Assembly (NCBI GenBank): GCA_944325765.1
Contig: CALVBH010000063.1
Coordinates: 1 to 62,433, forward strand
DNA length: 62,433 nucleotides
From: an uncultured Bacteroidales bacterium
GTDB lineage: Bacteria; Bacteroidota; Bacteroidia; Bacteroidales; UBA932
Reading direction: 5' to 3'
The notes under the pieces are model-generated. The model did not search any database, had not been told where the DNA came from, and saw only the letters and a program-made list of their open reading frames with translations. The position numbers and the translations under genes are program-made. Shown here one piece after another: positions 7,812 through 17,222 of this stretch. Numbering within the stretch: the first letter of the stretch is position 1; every line of letters begins with the position of its first letter.

Positions 7812-8808
7812 TTATTCTGTCAAGTCCGAATCTGTCGTGTCTGGATCAGTGACATCAGGATCAGTGGTGTCTGGATCTGTCGTCGTCTCCGTGCTGAATG
7901 TGAACTGTTCAGCGGTCACTTCCAGGAACTTTTCTCCCTTAAGCTCCGAAGGTTCGAGATTAGAGCCATAGGTCCATCTGTTCCAGGAATTTATGAGAAT
8001 GAGATTTTTGCTGCCCACATTTCTCTTGGCCACATTGCAGAAGTTGATGTAGTCTCCGGGTCTCCGTCTTCGCTGAAAGTGTAGTAATAGCTGTCAGGGC
8101 GTCGAAAGAATAGACCTGATGGTCGGAATAGTTTACGGGAGCGACCCAGCCGGTTCCCATTTCGCCTATAATATATGGCTCGACACCGTAAAAACTGGAG
8201 AAATCCGACCTGAACTGCCTCATGACTTCGTTGAAGTCGATGCTGAGCAGGGCGCTGCTGCTGAGATTGGCGGGAGTGATGAGCATAACAGGACGGCCGT
8301 CGATGGTGTAGTAAGAGTCCGAAAGCATCATGTCCGCAAGCACGTCCACGAAATCAGTGATGAACAGCTTGTATTTCTCCTCGCTTTCAAGAGGGTTGTC
8401 ATTGGTGACGTTCAGGTGCCCGGTGTCGTATCTGATGACATATTTCACATTTCCTCCGGCGGATGTCCGGGCCGAGGCGAACATGTCCATTGCCGCCTTG
8501 TCGGTGTCGGAGCCGTTGTAGGCGAATATGAAAAAGTCGAGACCGGCCTTGTCCGCCCAGGCGATATGCTGTTTCATCACGTGTTCAGTCGTGGTGTAGT
8601 ATCCGAGCATCGGCTTTTCAGGCGATTTCGCGGCGTCTACGGCGGTGGTGTAATTGTAATAGTAGGCTCCGGTAAGGGCATCCGACGACAGGGAAGTCTG
8701 CGGTATGTCGTAGATGTACTTGTCCTTGTCAGGAGCCCCGTACTCGTTCTTGTCGCACGCTGTGAGTGCGAGGACGACGGACACAAGTCCGAATATGATA
8801 TGTTTCAT
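7812..8808 (-). pseudogene. WbsX/GH99-like lipoprotein, frameshifted
   Basis: Translation from the ATG at 8808 gives a lipoprotein signal with lipobox LTAC (MKHIIFGLVSVVLALTACDK), then a WbsX/GH99-like domain: TGAYYYNYTTAVDA, HIAWADKAGLDFFIFAYNG, GRPVMLITPANL. Around 8110 the frame changes (the expected YYYTFSEDG is in another frame) and around 8055 it changes again. The third frame holds GDYINFCNVAKRN and the family C-terminal block ILINSWNRWTYGSNLEPSEL, ending at 7812 after a TDPD-rich tail. At least two small indels are needed to rejoin the frames, so either the gene is dead or the sequence has errors. An ATG at 8814 is an alternative start. It stops 7 nt before the GH71/99-like start, consistent with a former operon. 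Confidence 0.75.
7840..7892 (-). repeat. TDPD-type low-complexity coding repeat
   Basis: The last 25 or so codons of the WbsX/GH99-like remnant repeat Thr-Asp-Pro-Asp (TTDPDTTDPDVTDPDTT), seen on the plus strand as recurring GGATCAGTG/GTCTGGATC words. It is an acidic tail of the kind found on surface lipoproteins. Confidence 0.6.
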
Positions 8809-8827
8809 GTTCATGATGGATGTCAGT

Positions 8828-9609
8828 TTATTGATTGTAGTTGTCGACAAGATCCTGCAGGTTCTGGTTTATAAGCTGCGGTTTTGCCCACCACAGTTTC
8901 GTGTCGAGATTGTCTCCTCCGACCAGGTACTCCGAAATGGCCTTGTTGACGGCTTGCGGATTGTCCTGAAGTTCGGTGGAAGGATAGGCGAAACGCTGCG
9001 GAATGTACGCGAACTGCACGTCGGCCGAGCCTGCATTCACGGCGCGGTATCCTGTTTCCGGCGAGTAGTGCGGAGGAAGGTCGAGGACCTGGGATCTCCT
9101 TATCAGGGTCCATGCGTCCAAAGCCTGGTTGAACATGGCTATGTACTGCTGCATTATGATCTGGTGGTAGATAGGGTCATCCTCTTCGTCGGTAATGGCG
9201 CCAGAACTGAGTCCGAGATAATCCATGAACCAGCTTTCGCTGCCGTCAGGATTGTTGACAAGGTCGCTGGTCGTACCCCATTCGATTCCGTCGGTCGAGA
9301 GATATGCGGCGATGGCTTCGCTGTCGGTGACACCGAACTGCTGCATGGAAGCCTCCACTCCGAGTCTGTAGTATTCCGCATCCGAGCGGGAGCCGCTCCC
9401 GAGTCCGAGATGGATGAGTTCGCTCTTGAGGAGGCAGACTTCCGCGTAACTCATGAAAGTCTGTGCGTAGGACATGTCGAAGTAGCTGTCATGCATGAGG
9501 GAATAAGCCGTCGCTGGCGTACCGCTGTGCGGATTGGTGGAATCGAGCATTCCGTCCCTGGACAGGCTGTCAGGAATATGGCGGCCAGTATGGTCAATAT
9601 CCTTTTCAT
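8828..9609 (-). pseudogene. SusD/RagB-like glycan-binding lipoprotein, internally deleted
   Basis: An ATG at 9609 starts a lipoprotein signal peptide with lipobox (MKRILTILAAIFLTAC). Right after it the frame is lost, and from about 9570 a different frame carries the C-terminal half of a SusD-like protein: DSLSRDGMLDSTNPHSGT, FMSYAEVCLLKSELIHLG, YYRLGVEASMQQFGV, IIMQQYIAMFNQALDAWTLIRRSQ and YPSTELQDNPQAVNKAISEY. About 250 residues expected between the signal peptide and this segment are missing. SusD proteins hold glycans at the cell surface with a SusC transporter; no susC is next to it, because a divergent phosphatase gene occupies the upstream side. It heads the decayed glycan operon. Confidence 0.82.
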
Positions 9610-9717
9610 AGTTTCAAGATAGCGCGGGTTTGTTAATAAAAAATTAACAGGAATCTTAACTGTCTGATTTTTCAGCACTTTTCCGGAAAAATCCTTGTGG
9701 CGGACGTCCAGGATGAA

Positions 9718-9725
9718 TATATTTG
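9718..9725 (+). promoter_or_regulatory. Promoter -7 element of the histidine phosphatase gene
   Basis: TATATTTG matches TAnnTTTG. It implies transcription starting near 9732, which rules out the upstream in-frame starts and supports the ATG at 9765. Confidence 0.65.
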
Positions 9726-9764
9726 TCCATGCAGCATCGCCCGGAATATCCAAACTTCAATTAT

Positions 9765-11057
9765 ATGACAGGAAAAATTTTATCGGCCGCACTCGTTGCG
9801 GCAATGCTGTTTGCTGCGGACAGTCTCAGTGCGCAGGTGACTTTCAGTAAAATCAAATCCGACAGGACAAGTGCGGCAGGCATCCATACTCCGTACAAAG
9901 TACATGAACTTCATGACACTCCGGCACCGGAGGGGTACACGCCGTTTTATATAAGCCATGTCGCCCGTCACGGTTCGAGATACAATACCAATGAGCGGGA
10001 ACTCAAGAGTCTTCTGACCCCGCTTCACAAATGCGATTCCATGGGCATTCTCACAGACCTCGGCAAGGACCTTCTCAGGAGGGTGGAGCTTCTCTACAGC
10101 GAAAGCGAAGGCCGTTTCGGCGCCCTGTCCGCGAGGGGAGCGCGGGAACACAGGGGCATAGCGGACAGAATGTACCGCAGGTATCCGCAGGTATTTTCCG
10201 ACCCTGACCGCAGGAATGTCCATGCAGCATCCAGCACGTCGCTCAGATGCGTACTCAGTATGTCCAATTTTGCCGTGGCGCTCGTAAAGGACGACACCAC
10301 CCTGTGCGTGGACTTCAGTTCGGATGACAGGACAAAGGCGTATCTGATGAAAAATACCGGCATCGGCGACATAGAAGACGCGAGGAGGGAGATTACCACA
10401 CCCGTCAGGAGAGAGATGTTCGATCCGGGCAGGTTTTTCGATGCCGTCGTCACCGACCGGAAGGCATTGCGAAGCGCACTTAGAGACAGGGTCCAGTTCT
10501 GCAAGAATCTTTACGTTGCCGGGGGAATAGTCCACTGTGTCGACCTCGAAGACAAGGCCGAACTTTACGGGTTCTTTACCGATGACGAGCTCTATACTCT
10601 CGCATTGCTGGACAGTTACGATTTTTACGGAGATCATGCTAACAGCAGGGAATTCGGGAAGGAAAGGGTCGCCATGGCGGACGAACTGGTGGAAGACATC
10701 ATTTCAAAAGCGGACATGGCTGTTGCGGACGGATCTCATACGGCAGCCGACATCCGCTTTACCCATGACTGGATGATGAGCCCTCTTCTGGCTATGATTG
10801 GAATCGAAGGGATGTACAAGAGCCACAGCCTTCTCAATGCGGGACGTTACTGGATGACATCCGACTATATACCGATGGCCGCAAATTTCTATATGGTGTT
10901 CTACAGGTCAGAGGACAGCGGCGAGATATTGGTGAAACTGCTTCACAACGAAAATGAAGTGTCGCTTCCAGGTCTGAAGAAAGGTTCCGGCCCGTACTAC
11001 AGATGGAGCGATCTGAAACCGTATCTCTGCGAAAGAATAGCGTTTTTTACCGAATAA
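9765..11057 (+). CDS. Histidine acid phosphatase (MINPP/phytase-like), secreted
   Basis: The 430-residue product begins with a signal peptide (MTGKILSAALVAAMLFAADS, cut near SAQ). The phosphohistidine motif is ISHVARHGSRY near residue 65, where His attacks the phosphate. RNVHAASSTSLRCVLSM near residue 155 fits the second part of the active site, and HDWMMSPLLAMIG near residue 335 stands where the proton-donor HD/HAE motif is expected. This is the branch that contains Bacteroides MINPP phytases; an inositol-phosphate substrate is inferred, not shown. The gene diverges from the decayed glycan locus, which also held a phosphatase. Location is probably periplasmic. Confidence 0.85.
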   Translation: MTGKILSAALVAAMLFAADSLSAQVTFSKIKSDRTSAAGIHTPYKVHELHDTPAPEGYTPFYISHVARHGSRYNTNERELKSLLTPLHKCDSMGILTDLGKDLLRRVELLYSESEGRFGALSARGAREHRGIADRMYRRYPQVFSDPDRRNVHAASSTSLRCVLSMSNFAVALVKDDTTLCVDFSSDDRTKAYLMKNTGIGDIEDARREITTPVRREMFDPGRFFDAVVTDRKALRSALRDRVQFCKNLYVAGGIVHCVDLEDKAELYGFFTDDELYTLALLDSYDFYGDHANSREFGKERVAMADELVEDIISKADMAVADGSHTAADIRFTHDWMMSPLLAMIGIEGMYKSHSLLNAGRYWMTSDYIPMAANFYMVFYRSEDSGEILVKLLHNENEVSLPGLKKGSGPYYRWSDLKPYLCERIAFFTE

Positions 11058-11102
11058 GGGGAGTATTCTTGCCGATGGTGTCGCAGTTTGGCCGAAAATC
11101 AT

Positions 11103-11110
11103 TATATTTG
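11103..11110 (+). promoter_or_regulatory. Promoter -7 element of the coiled-coil membrane protein gene
   Basis: TATATTTG, a consensus TAnnTTTG, lies 29 nt before the ATG at 11139. Confidence 0.65.
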
Positions 11111-11138
11111 TCTTCAATAGACTGAAAACGGAAAGATT

Positions 11139-12029
11139 ATGGAAGAGACAAATTCAACTCGGAATCAGAAAGAGATTGCGCTGAAAAAGACGATGAACGT
11201 GATGATAGCCGTGGCGGTGGTGCTTGCGCTCGTGCTGGCTTACGTTTGGTATCAGAAAAGTTCTCTGGTCAGGGAATTGAACGTCGAGAAGGATGCGCTC
11301 ACACAGCAGATGATAACATTGCAGAACGACTATGCCACATTGTCTTCCGACAATGACCGTATAAACGCCCAGCTGGACTCTTCCCGCGAGGAGGTGTCGC
11401 AGCTGATAGAAAGGATAAAGAAGACTGAAGCCACGAACAGGGCCATGATCCGCCAGTATGAACGGGAACTCGGTACCCTGAGAAGCATCATGCGAAACTA
11501 TATCGTCCAGATAGATTCGCTCAACACCCTGAACCACAAGCTCACCGCCGATGCTGCGGCTGCACGCAGGGAAGCTGCGGAGACCCGCCGCCAGTCGGAA
11601 GAACTGAGCAAGGCCGTGGAAAGCCTTTCCGGACAGGTGGCAGCAGGTTCCGTGCTCAAGGGAAGGGCCATAAGGATGGACGCATACAACGGTTCCGACA
11701 AGATTACGGACAGGAGCAGTCGTGTAGTAAGGCTGATGACTACATTGAGCCTTGTGGAAAACGATCTGGCGCCGAAAGGTCCTGTACGCGTGTATATCCG
11801 GGTCAAGGGTCCTGACGGCATTCTTCTTACCGGCGATGACCAGCGTACTTTCGAATATGAAGGCGAACCGCTTATCTGTTCGGCTTCCCGCGAAGTCGAC
11901 TATCAGGGGAAGGAAGTCGAACTGAGCATTTATCTGAACGGGATATCCGATTTCGTCAAGGGTATCTATACGGTGGAGGCCTATACCGAAAACAATCTCC
12001 TCGGCTCCGCCGAACTTATGTTGAGATAA
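11139..12029 (+). CDS. Single-pass membrane protein with long periplasmic coiled coil
   Basis: The 296-residue protein has a short cytoplasmic N terminus, one membrane segment at about residues 20-38 (MNVMIAVAVVLALVLAYVW), a coiled coil from about 45 to 170 (QLDSSREEVSQLIERIKK, AAARREAAETRRQSEEL), and a beta-rich C-terminal domain (GPVRVYIRVKGPDGILLTG). Proteins of this build occur in many Bacteroidales next to housekeeping genes, but I know no proven function. The gene ends 11 nt before hemW and has its own promoter, so the two are probably one transcript. Confidence 0.8.
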   Translation: MEETNSTRNQKEIALKKTMNVMIAVAVVLALVLAYVWYQKSSLVRELNVEKDALTQQMITLQNDYATLSSDNDRINAQLDSSREEVSQLIERIKKTEATNRAMIRQYERELGTLRSIMRNYIVQIDSLNTLNHKLTADAAAARREAAETRRQSEELSKAVESLSGQVAAGSVLKGRAIRMDAYNGSDKITDRSSRVVRLMTTLSLVENDLAPKGPVRVYIRVKGPDGILLTGDDQRTFEYEGEPLICSASREVDYQGKEVELSIYLNGISDFVKGIYTVEAYTENNLLGSAELMLR

Positions 12030-12040
12030 CGTTTAAGGCC

Positions 12041-13207
12041 TTGGTCTATCTTCATATCCCGTTCTGCCGCTCGTTCTGTACCTACTGCGGATTCTATTCG
12101 GAGCTTCTGCCCGGCGGCGCAGCCTGCCGGAATATCCGCAATCCGGAAACGGTATCCGCTTTTGCGGATGCGGTATGCCGCGAGGCGGCTGACAGAAAGG
12201 CGGAATGTCCAGGCGGACCGGATACGTTGTACATAGGAGGCGGCACCCCTTCGGTGCTGCCTTTTTCTCTGCTCGAAAGGATTGTACGGACATTGTCGGA
12301 AGAATTCCGATGGAACGGGCTGGAGGAATTTACCGTTGAGGTGAATCCTGAAGACATTGCCGCAGGCGGGAAAAAATACGTTGAAGACCTGAGGCGGATC
12401 GGGGTGGACCGGGTAAGCATGGGAGTGCAGTCTTTCGACGACGGGGTCCTGAAATGGATGAACCGCAGACATGATGCGGCGACAGCATTGGAGGCGTGCA
12501 GGATACTTCGGTCGGCAGGCGTGGAGAATCTGGGCGTCGATCTGATTTTCGGCCTTTCCTTCATGGATGAGAAGATGTGGAATGCCACGATATGGCAGGT
12601 TCTGAATCTGCCCGGGGGACCTCCGGAGCATATATCCGCGTATCAGCTTTCCGTGGAGGACGGTTCCGCGCTCGAGAAACTGATATGGAAAGGCAAATAT
12701 CGCGAGGCTTCGGATGAGGTATGTGCGCATCAGTATGAGATCCTGTGCCGGGCTCTCGGGGCTGCGGGTTATCATCATTATGAAGTATCGAATTTTGCCC
12801 TGCCTGGACGTGAGGCTGTCCATAATTCGGCGTACTGGTCCGGAAAACCGTATGTGGGACTGGGACCCGGAGCACATTCACTGAGCATGTCGGGGGAGAG
12901 CCGTGTCAGAAGCTGGGCGAAACCTTCCCTGCAGGAATATATCGCGGCTTATTCCGCAGGCGGCGCCAAGGATATCCGGGAGAGTGAGGTCCTGACGGAG
13001 GAACAGATGGCGATGGAGAAAATCATGCTGTCTCTCAGAACGGATACGGGGATGCCGGAGACTGAACTCAGACGGCTCGGAAATCCTGACGGAATCGACA
13101 GGATGCTGGCGTCCGAAGATTTGAAACGGATACGTGGAGGAAGAATCCGGATTCCGGAAGACAGATTCTTCATCTCCGATGCCATAATCCCGGAATTGGT
13201 CCGCTGA
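12041..13207 (+). CDS. hemW: Radical SAM heme chaperone HemW
   Basis: The 388-residue protein has the radical-SAM cluster motif CRSFCTYC (CX3CX2C) at residues 9-16, a glycine-rich YIGGGTPSVLP near 65, VEVNPEDI near 105 and GVQSFDDGVLKWMNRRHDA near 130, all typical of HemW. HemW binds heme and is thought to deliver it to respiratory proteins; it is not a coproporphyrinogen oxidase despite its old name. No ATG is available in frame: the first usable start is TTG at 12041, giving MVYLHIPFC, which aligns with the family N terminus. It follows the coiled-coil protein gene by 11 nt. Confidence 0.92.
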   Translation: MVYLHIPFCRSFCTYCGFYSELLPGGAACRNIRNPETVSAFADAVCREAADRKAECPGGPDTLYIGGGTPSVLPFSLLERIVRTLSEEFRWNGLEEFTVEVNPEDIAAGGKKYVEDLRRIGVDRVSMGVQSFDDGVLKWMNRRHDAATALEACRILRSAGVENLGVDLIFGLSFMDEKMWNATIWQVLNLPGGPPEHISAYQLSVEDGSALEKLIWKGKYREASDEVCAHQYEILCRALGAAGYHHYEVSNFALPGREAVHNSAYWSGKPYVGLGPGAHSLSMSGESRVRSWAKPSLQEYIAAYSAGGAKDIRESEVLTEEQMAMEKIMLSLRTDTGMPETELRRLGNPDGIDRMLASEDLKRIRGGRIRIPEDRFFISDAIIPELVR

Positions 13208-13236
13208 GAGATGACAGGAAAATTGAACATAAGACT

Positions 13237-15048
13237 ATGAACGAGTATTCAGAAAGGCTTGGCCGTCTGAGGCCCCTGATGTCGGACAACGGCTGGGATG
13301 CCGTGATAATCACCGGCTCAGACCCCCACGCGAGCGAGTATCCGGCACCGCGCTGGCAGCAGGTAGCCTGGCTTTCCGGCTTTACGGGAGAAGCAGGGGA
13401 CATGGTGATAACGCAGGATCACGCCGGACTGTGGACTGATTCCCGGTATTTTATTCAGGCTGCCCGACAGCTCTCGGGCACTTCCGTGGAACTGCACAGG
13501 ACGCGCGTGCCGGATGCCGTGGACATACCTCACTGGCTTGCCGGAAGGGTGCGGACCATAGCAGTGGACGGACTGTGTTTCACGAAAGATATGGCAGATG
13601 CCATAGAGAGGGCTGCGCAGGAGGCCGGGACAGACTGCAGAATCGTGGATGTCCCCGATTTGCTTTCGGCTGTCTGGACAGACAGGCCCGCCGTGCCTGC
13701 GACACCGGTTATGACGCTTTCTGAAGAGACAGTCGGCAAATCACGTTATGAAAAACTGACGGAATTGCGGAAATTCCTGCTTCTCAAAGGGTGCGACAGC
13801 ATGCTGATACCGGCGCTGGACGAGATAGCCTGGCTTCTTAATATCCGCGGGGAAGACATAGAGTATAATCCGTACTCGATTTCATACCTTTTCGTCTCCC
13901 AGTCGGATGCAGTCTGGTTCGTGAGAAAGGACGAAGACGAGCCGGACCCCGATACGGCGGACAGTTTCAGGGAACTTGAGGCTGACGGTGTTTCGATACG
14001 GCCGTATCAGGACATAATGGATATGCTTTCCGAAATGCAGGACGCGGAAGATCCGGCTGTTTTTCTCGATCCGGCCTCTCTGAACCTCACCCTTTACAAC
14101 GAAATTACTTCGCTTCTGCCGGAAGAAAAGGTCTTGACAGGGAATTCTCCCGTACAGCTGTGGAAGGCGGTGAAGAACGCGATGGAAATCGACGGGATGC
14201 GCGAGGCTTTCCTTGAAGACGGCATAGCTGTGGAAAAGTTCCTTTTCTGGCTGGAAAATACCGTCGGGACCGGCCGGCCCGTCACCGAATGGGAAGCGTC
14301 GCTGAAACTGACTTCGCTCAGGGCAGCGATTCCCGGCTACAGGGGCAACAGTTTTGCAAACATCTCGGCATACGGTCCGAATGCGGCCCTGCCTCATTAT
14401 TCTACCCCTGAAACGGGGTCCGCCGTTATCTGCCCTCGTGGACTTTATCTGACCGATTCGGGAGGGCAGTACCTGTTCGGGACCACTGACATCACGAGGA
14501 CGGTTCCGATGGGGGAATGCACTCCGCTCGAGCGTGAAGACTATACGCTTGTCCTGAAGGGAATGATAGCCCTTTCCTCAGCCGTTTTCCCGAAAGGTAC
14601 GGCAGGCTGCCAGCTGGATGTTCTCGCCAGAGCACCGCTCTGGCGCAATGTCCGCAATTTCGGACATGGAACAGGTCATGGGCTCGGCTTTTATCTCGGC
14701 GTACATGAAGGACCGCAGGACATCCGCCAGAATTTCAATCCCCAACCGCTCCTTCCCGGTATGATTACTTCCGACGAACCCGGGATTTACAGGGAAGGCA
14801 TGCACGGGATAAGGCACGAAAATATTCTTCTGTGCAGGAGTTTCCTCTCCAATGAGTTCGGGGAATGGCTCCATTTCGAAACCCTCACCCTGTGCCATAT
14901 AGACACATCTGCGGTCGTCAGGGATCTGATGACCGCAGATGAAATAGCGTGGCTGAATGCCTACAACAGGAATGTCTATGAGCGGCTGTCTCCGCGGCTC
15001 GATGAAGAGACCGCAGCCTGGCTCCGCTCGAAGACCCTGCCGATTTGA
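13237..15048 (+). CDS. pepP: Xaa-Pro aminopeptidase P family protein (M24B)
   Basis: The 603-residue protein has the long bacterial/eukaryotic aminopeptidase P form with two creatinase-like N-terminal domains and a C-terminal pita-bread metallopeptidase domain. Metal ligands are visible: Asp in LTDSGGQYLFG and GTTDITRTV, His in HGTGHGLGFYLGVHEGP, Glu in TSDEPGIY and Glu in GIRHENI. It removes the N-terminal residue from peptides with proline in position two and normally uses two Mn ions. No signal peptide is present, so it is cytoplasmic. It starts 29 nt after hemW. Confidence 0.93.
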   Translation: MNEYSERLGRLRPLMSDNGWDAVIITGSDPHASEYPAPRWQQVAWLSGFTGEAGDMVITQDHAGLWTDSRYFIQAARQLSGTSVELHRTRVPDAVDIPHWLAGRVRTIAVDGLCFTKDMADAIERAAQEAGTDCRIVDVPDLLSAVWTDRPAVPATPVMTLSEETVGKSRYEKLTELRKFLLLKGCDSMLIPALDEIAWLLNIRGEDIEYNPYSISYLFVSQSDAVWFVRKDEDEPDPDTADSFRELEADGVSIRPYQDIMDMLSEMQDAEDPAVFLDPASLNLTLYNEITSLLPEEKVLTGNSPVQLWKAVKNAMEIDGMREAFLEDGIAVEKFLFWLENTVGTGRPVTEWEASLKLTSLRAAIPGYRGNSFANISAYGPNAALPHYSTPETGSAVICPRGLYLTDSGGQYLFGTTDITRTVPMGECTPLEREDYTLVLKGMIALSSAVFPKGTAGCQLDVLARAPLWRNVRNFGHGTGHGLGFYLGVHEGPQDIRQNFNPQPLLPGMITSDEPGIYREGMHGIRHENILLCRSFLSNEFGEWLHFETLTLCHIDTSAVVRDLMTADEIAWLNAYNRNVYERLSPRLDEETAAWLRSKTLPI

Positions 15049-15056
15049 ACTGTCCG

Positions 15057-16403
15057 TTATTCGGAGAGATTCCTGGCGATTTCCTCGTCCGACAGGGCGT
15101 AGTCTACGAGATTCCCGGCCAGATACTGGTCGTAGGAAGCCATATCCACCAATCCGTGCCCTGAAAGATTGAACAGGATAACCTTGCTCTCTCCGCTTTC
15201 CCTGCATTTCAGAGCCTCGTTTATCGTCGCGGCTATGGCATGGCAGGATTCCGGAGCAGGAATGATGCCTTCCGCCTTGGCGAACAGGCAGCCTGCCTTG
15301 AAGGATTCGAGCTGCTGGATGTCCACGGCTTCCATAAGCCCGTCCTTAAGCAGCTGGGACACGATGACGCCTGCCCCGTGATATCTCAGGCCGCCGGCAT
15401 GAATGTTCGCCGGCTTGAATTTATGCCCGAGAGTGAACATCGGGAGCAGCGGCGTATAACCGGTCTCGTCGCCGAAATCGTATTCGAACTTGCCTTTGGT
15501 AAGTTTCGGACACGAAGCAGGTTCGGCTGCGATGAACCGTGTCTTTTTGCCTTCCAGTATGTTGTGCCTGAGGAACGGGAACGCGATGCCGCCGAAGTTC
15601 GAACCTCCGCCGAAGCAGGCGATGACCATATCCGGATATTCCCCGGCCATCTCCATCTGTTTCTCGGCTTCGAGCCCTATGACTGTCTGGTGCAGCGCCA
15701 CGTGGCTGAGTACGGAACCGAGGGTGTACTTGCAGTTCGGTGTCATCCGGGCCAGTTCCACGGCTTCTGAAATCGCCGTTCCGAGAGAACCCTGATGATT
15801 CGGGTCTTTTGTGAGGATGTCTTTGCCTGCACGGGTCGTCATGGACGGCGACGGGATGACCTGCGCTCCGAACACCTGCATTATGCTCCGCCTGTAAGGC
15901 TTCTGTTCATAACTGATTTTCACCTGATAGACAGCCGCTTCCAGTCCGAAAAGTTTGGCGGCGTAGGAAAGGGCTGCGCCCCACTGTCCGGCACCGGTTT
16001 CCGTAGTGACATTCGTCACGCCCTCCTCCTTGCAGTAATATGCCTGTGCCAGAGCCGAGTTCAGTTTGTGCGAGCCGACAGGGCTGACACTTTCGTTCTT
16101 GAAGTATATATGGGCAGGCGTTCCCAAGGCTTCTTCCAGTCCGTAGGCACGTACCAGGGGAGTGGACCGGTAGTAAGCGTACATTTCACGTACCTTGTCG
16201 GGGATGTCGATCCATCTGTCGGTCTGGTTGAGCTCTTGTCTGCTGAGTTCCTTTGCAAACAGGGGATAGAGATCTTCAGGCGTCAGAGGCTGTTTCGTGC
16301 CCGGGTTCAGAAGCGGCATAGGCTTGTTCACCATGTCTGCCTGGATGTTGTACCATTGTTTCGGCAGATCCGCCTCATTCAGGAAATAACGTTTCTGTTT
16401 CAT
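15057..16403 (-). CDS. trpB: TrpB2-type tryptophan synthase beta-like protein
   Basis: The 448-residue PLP enzyme has the TrpB2 N terminus (MKQKRYFLNEADLPKQWYN) with its extra segment compared with TrpB1, the PLP lysine in GSHKLNSALAQAYY near residue 110, TETGAGQWGAALSYAA, and the phosphate-binding GGGSNFGGIAFPF near 245. TrpB2 proteins condense indole or phosphoserine with serine/indole without a stable TrpA partner. No other trp gene is nearby, which fits a stand-alone TrpB2 and indole salvage. It is transcribed towards aminopeptidase P and is separated from the upstream cytochrome b gene by a terminator. Confidence 0.9.
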   Translation of the reverse strand: MKQKRYFLNEADLPKQWYNIQADMVNKPMPLLNPGTKQPLTPEDLYPLFAKELSRQELNQTDRWIDIPDKVREMYAYYRSTPLVRAYGLEEALGTPAHIYFKNESVSPVGSHKLNSALAQAYYCKEEGVTNVTTETGAGQWGAALSYAAKLFGLEAAVYQVKISYEQKPYRRSIMQVFGAQVIPSPSMTTRAGKDILTKDPNHQGSLGTAISEAVELARMTPNCKYTLGSVLSHVALHQTVIGLEAEKQMEMAGEYPDMVIACFGGGSNFGGIAFPFLRHNILEGKKTRFIAAEPASCPKLTKGKFEYDFGDETGYTPLLPMFTLGHKFKPANIHAGGLRYHGAGVIVSQLLKDGLMEAVDIQQLESFKAGCLFAKAEGIIPAPESCHAIAATINEALKCRESGESKVILFNLSGHGLVDMASYDQYLAGNLVDYALSDEEIARNLSE

Positions 16404-16452
16404 TGTAAGTTTGTTTTAATGAGATTTGTAGTCGTAAGAAGGAATAATAAAA

Positions 16453-16484
16453 AAGGAGGGCAGTCGTTTCCGGCTGTCCTCCTT
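16453..16484 (-). terminator. Intrinsic terminator after the cytochrome b gene
   Basis: An 11-bp stem with one G-U pair (16453-16463 with 16474-16484; loop TCGTTTCCGG on the plus strand) is followed on the minus strand by TTTTTTATTATTCC. It lies 20 nt after the cytochrome b stop, so that gene is transcribed alone. Confidence 0.85.
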
Positions 16485-16503
16485 GAAGTCTTCGGGATAT
16501 TCC

Positions 16504-17184
16504 CTATGCCATGATATAGGCGTTTATCGCAGTGGCGGTAAATCCGAGGAATATCAGGGTCGCAAATACGTATGCGATGACTTTAAGTCGTTTCAGCCAG
16601 ATTTTGTTGTTCCAACCGATGGTCTGGAATGCGCTCCAGAAACCGTGGGTAAGGTGAAACCACAATGCACCGAACCAGATGATGTACAGCACCAGCACCC
16701 ACCATCGTCCGAAAGTGGTCGTAAGGAGAACGTAAGGATCAGTGGCTTCCTGACCCATGAATTCCTTCAGCTGCATTTCATCCCAGAAATGGGTGAGGTG
16801 GAATACTATGAATCCGAGAACGATGATGCCCAGCACTATCATATTTTTGGAAGCCCAGGAATCCGCCTTGGCCTTGCTTCCGACGGCATAGCGGAAATAG
16901 CCTCCGCGGGTATTGATATTGTGCAGGGTAAGAATGATGGCGTATATTATATGAATGATGAATCCGAGTGCAAGCACCGGCACCATAACGGTCACGATAG
17001 GGAGGGACATGAATTCACATCCCTTGGCGAACAGCCCGTCTGCCGAACCGAAATGTCCGGTAACGGAATCTATGATGGAGAATGAATTGATAGTGAGATG
17101 CAACAGGAGGAAAATAATGAGGAACAGTCCGGTTACACTCATTATGAGCTTCTTTCCGATAGATGATGTAAAAATGTTTGCCAT
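16504..17184 (-). CDS. frdC: Succinate dehydrogenase/fumarate reductase cytochrome b subunit
   Basis: The 226-residue protein has five membrane segments of the B-type (Wolinella FrdC/Bacillus SdhC) family. The N terminus MANIFTSSIGKKLIMSVTGLFLIIF, HLTINSFS, a LTHFWDEMQL segment and ALWFHLTHGFWSAFQTIGW supply the histidines that bind two hemes. The subunit passes electrons between menaquinone and the flavoprotein/iron-sulfur subunits FrdA and FrdB. In Bacteroidota frdC, frdA and frdB normally form one operon; here a terminator follows at once and neither frdA nor frdB is in the window, so the genes have been separated or the gene is an extra copy. Confidence 0.9.
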   Translation of the reverse strand: MANIFTSSIGKKLIMSVTGLFLIIFLLLHLTINSFSIIDSVTGHFGSADGLFAKGCEFMSLPIVTVMVPVLALGFIIHIIYAIILTLHNINTRGGYFRYAVGSKAKADSWASKNMIVLGIIVLGFIVFHLTHFWDEMQLKEFMGQEATDPYVLLTTTFGRWWVLVLYIIWFGALWFHLTHGFWSAFQTIGWNNKIWLKRLKVIAYVFATLIFLGFTATAINAYIMA

Positions 17185-17222
17185 ATCAGTAATCCAAGTA
17201 TTGCTGTTTGTTATCGCTCGTG

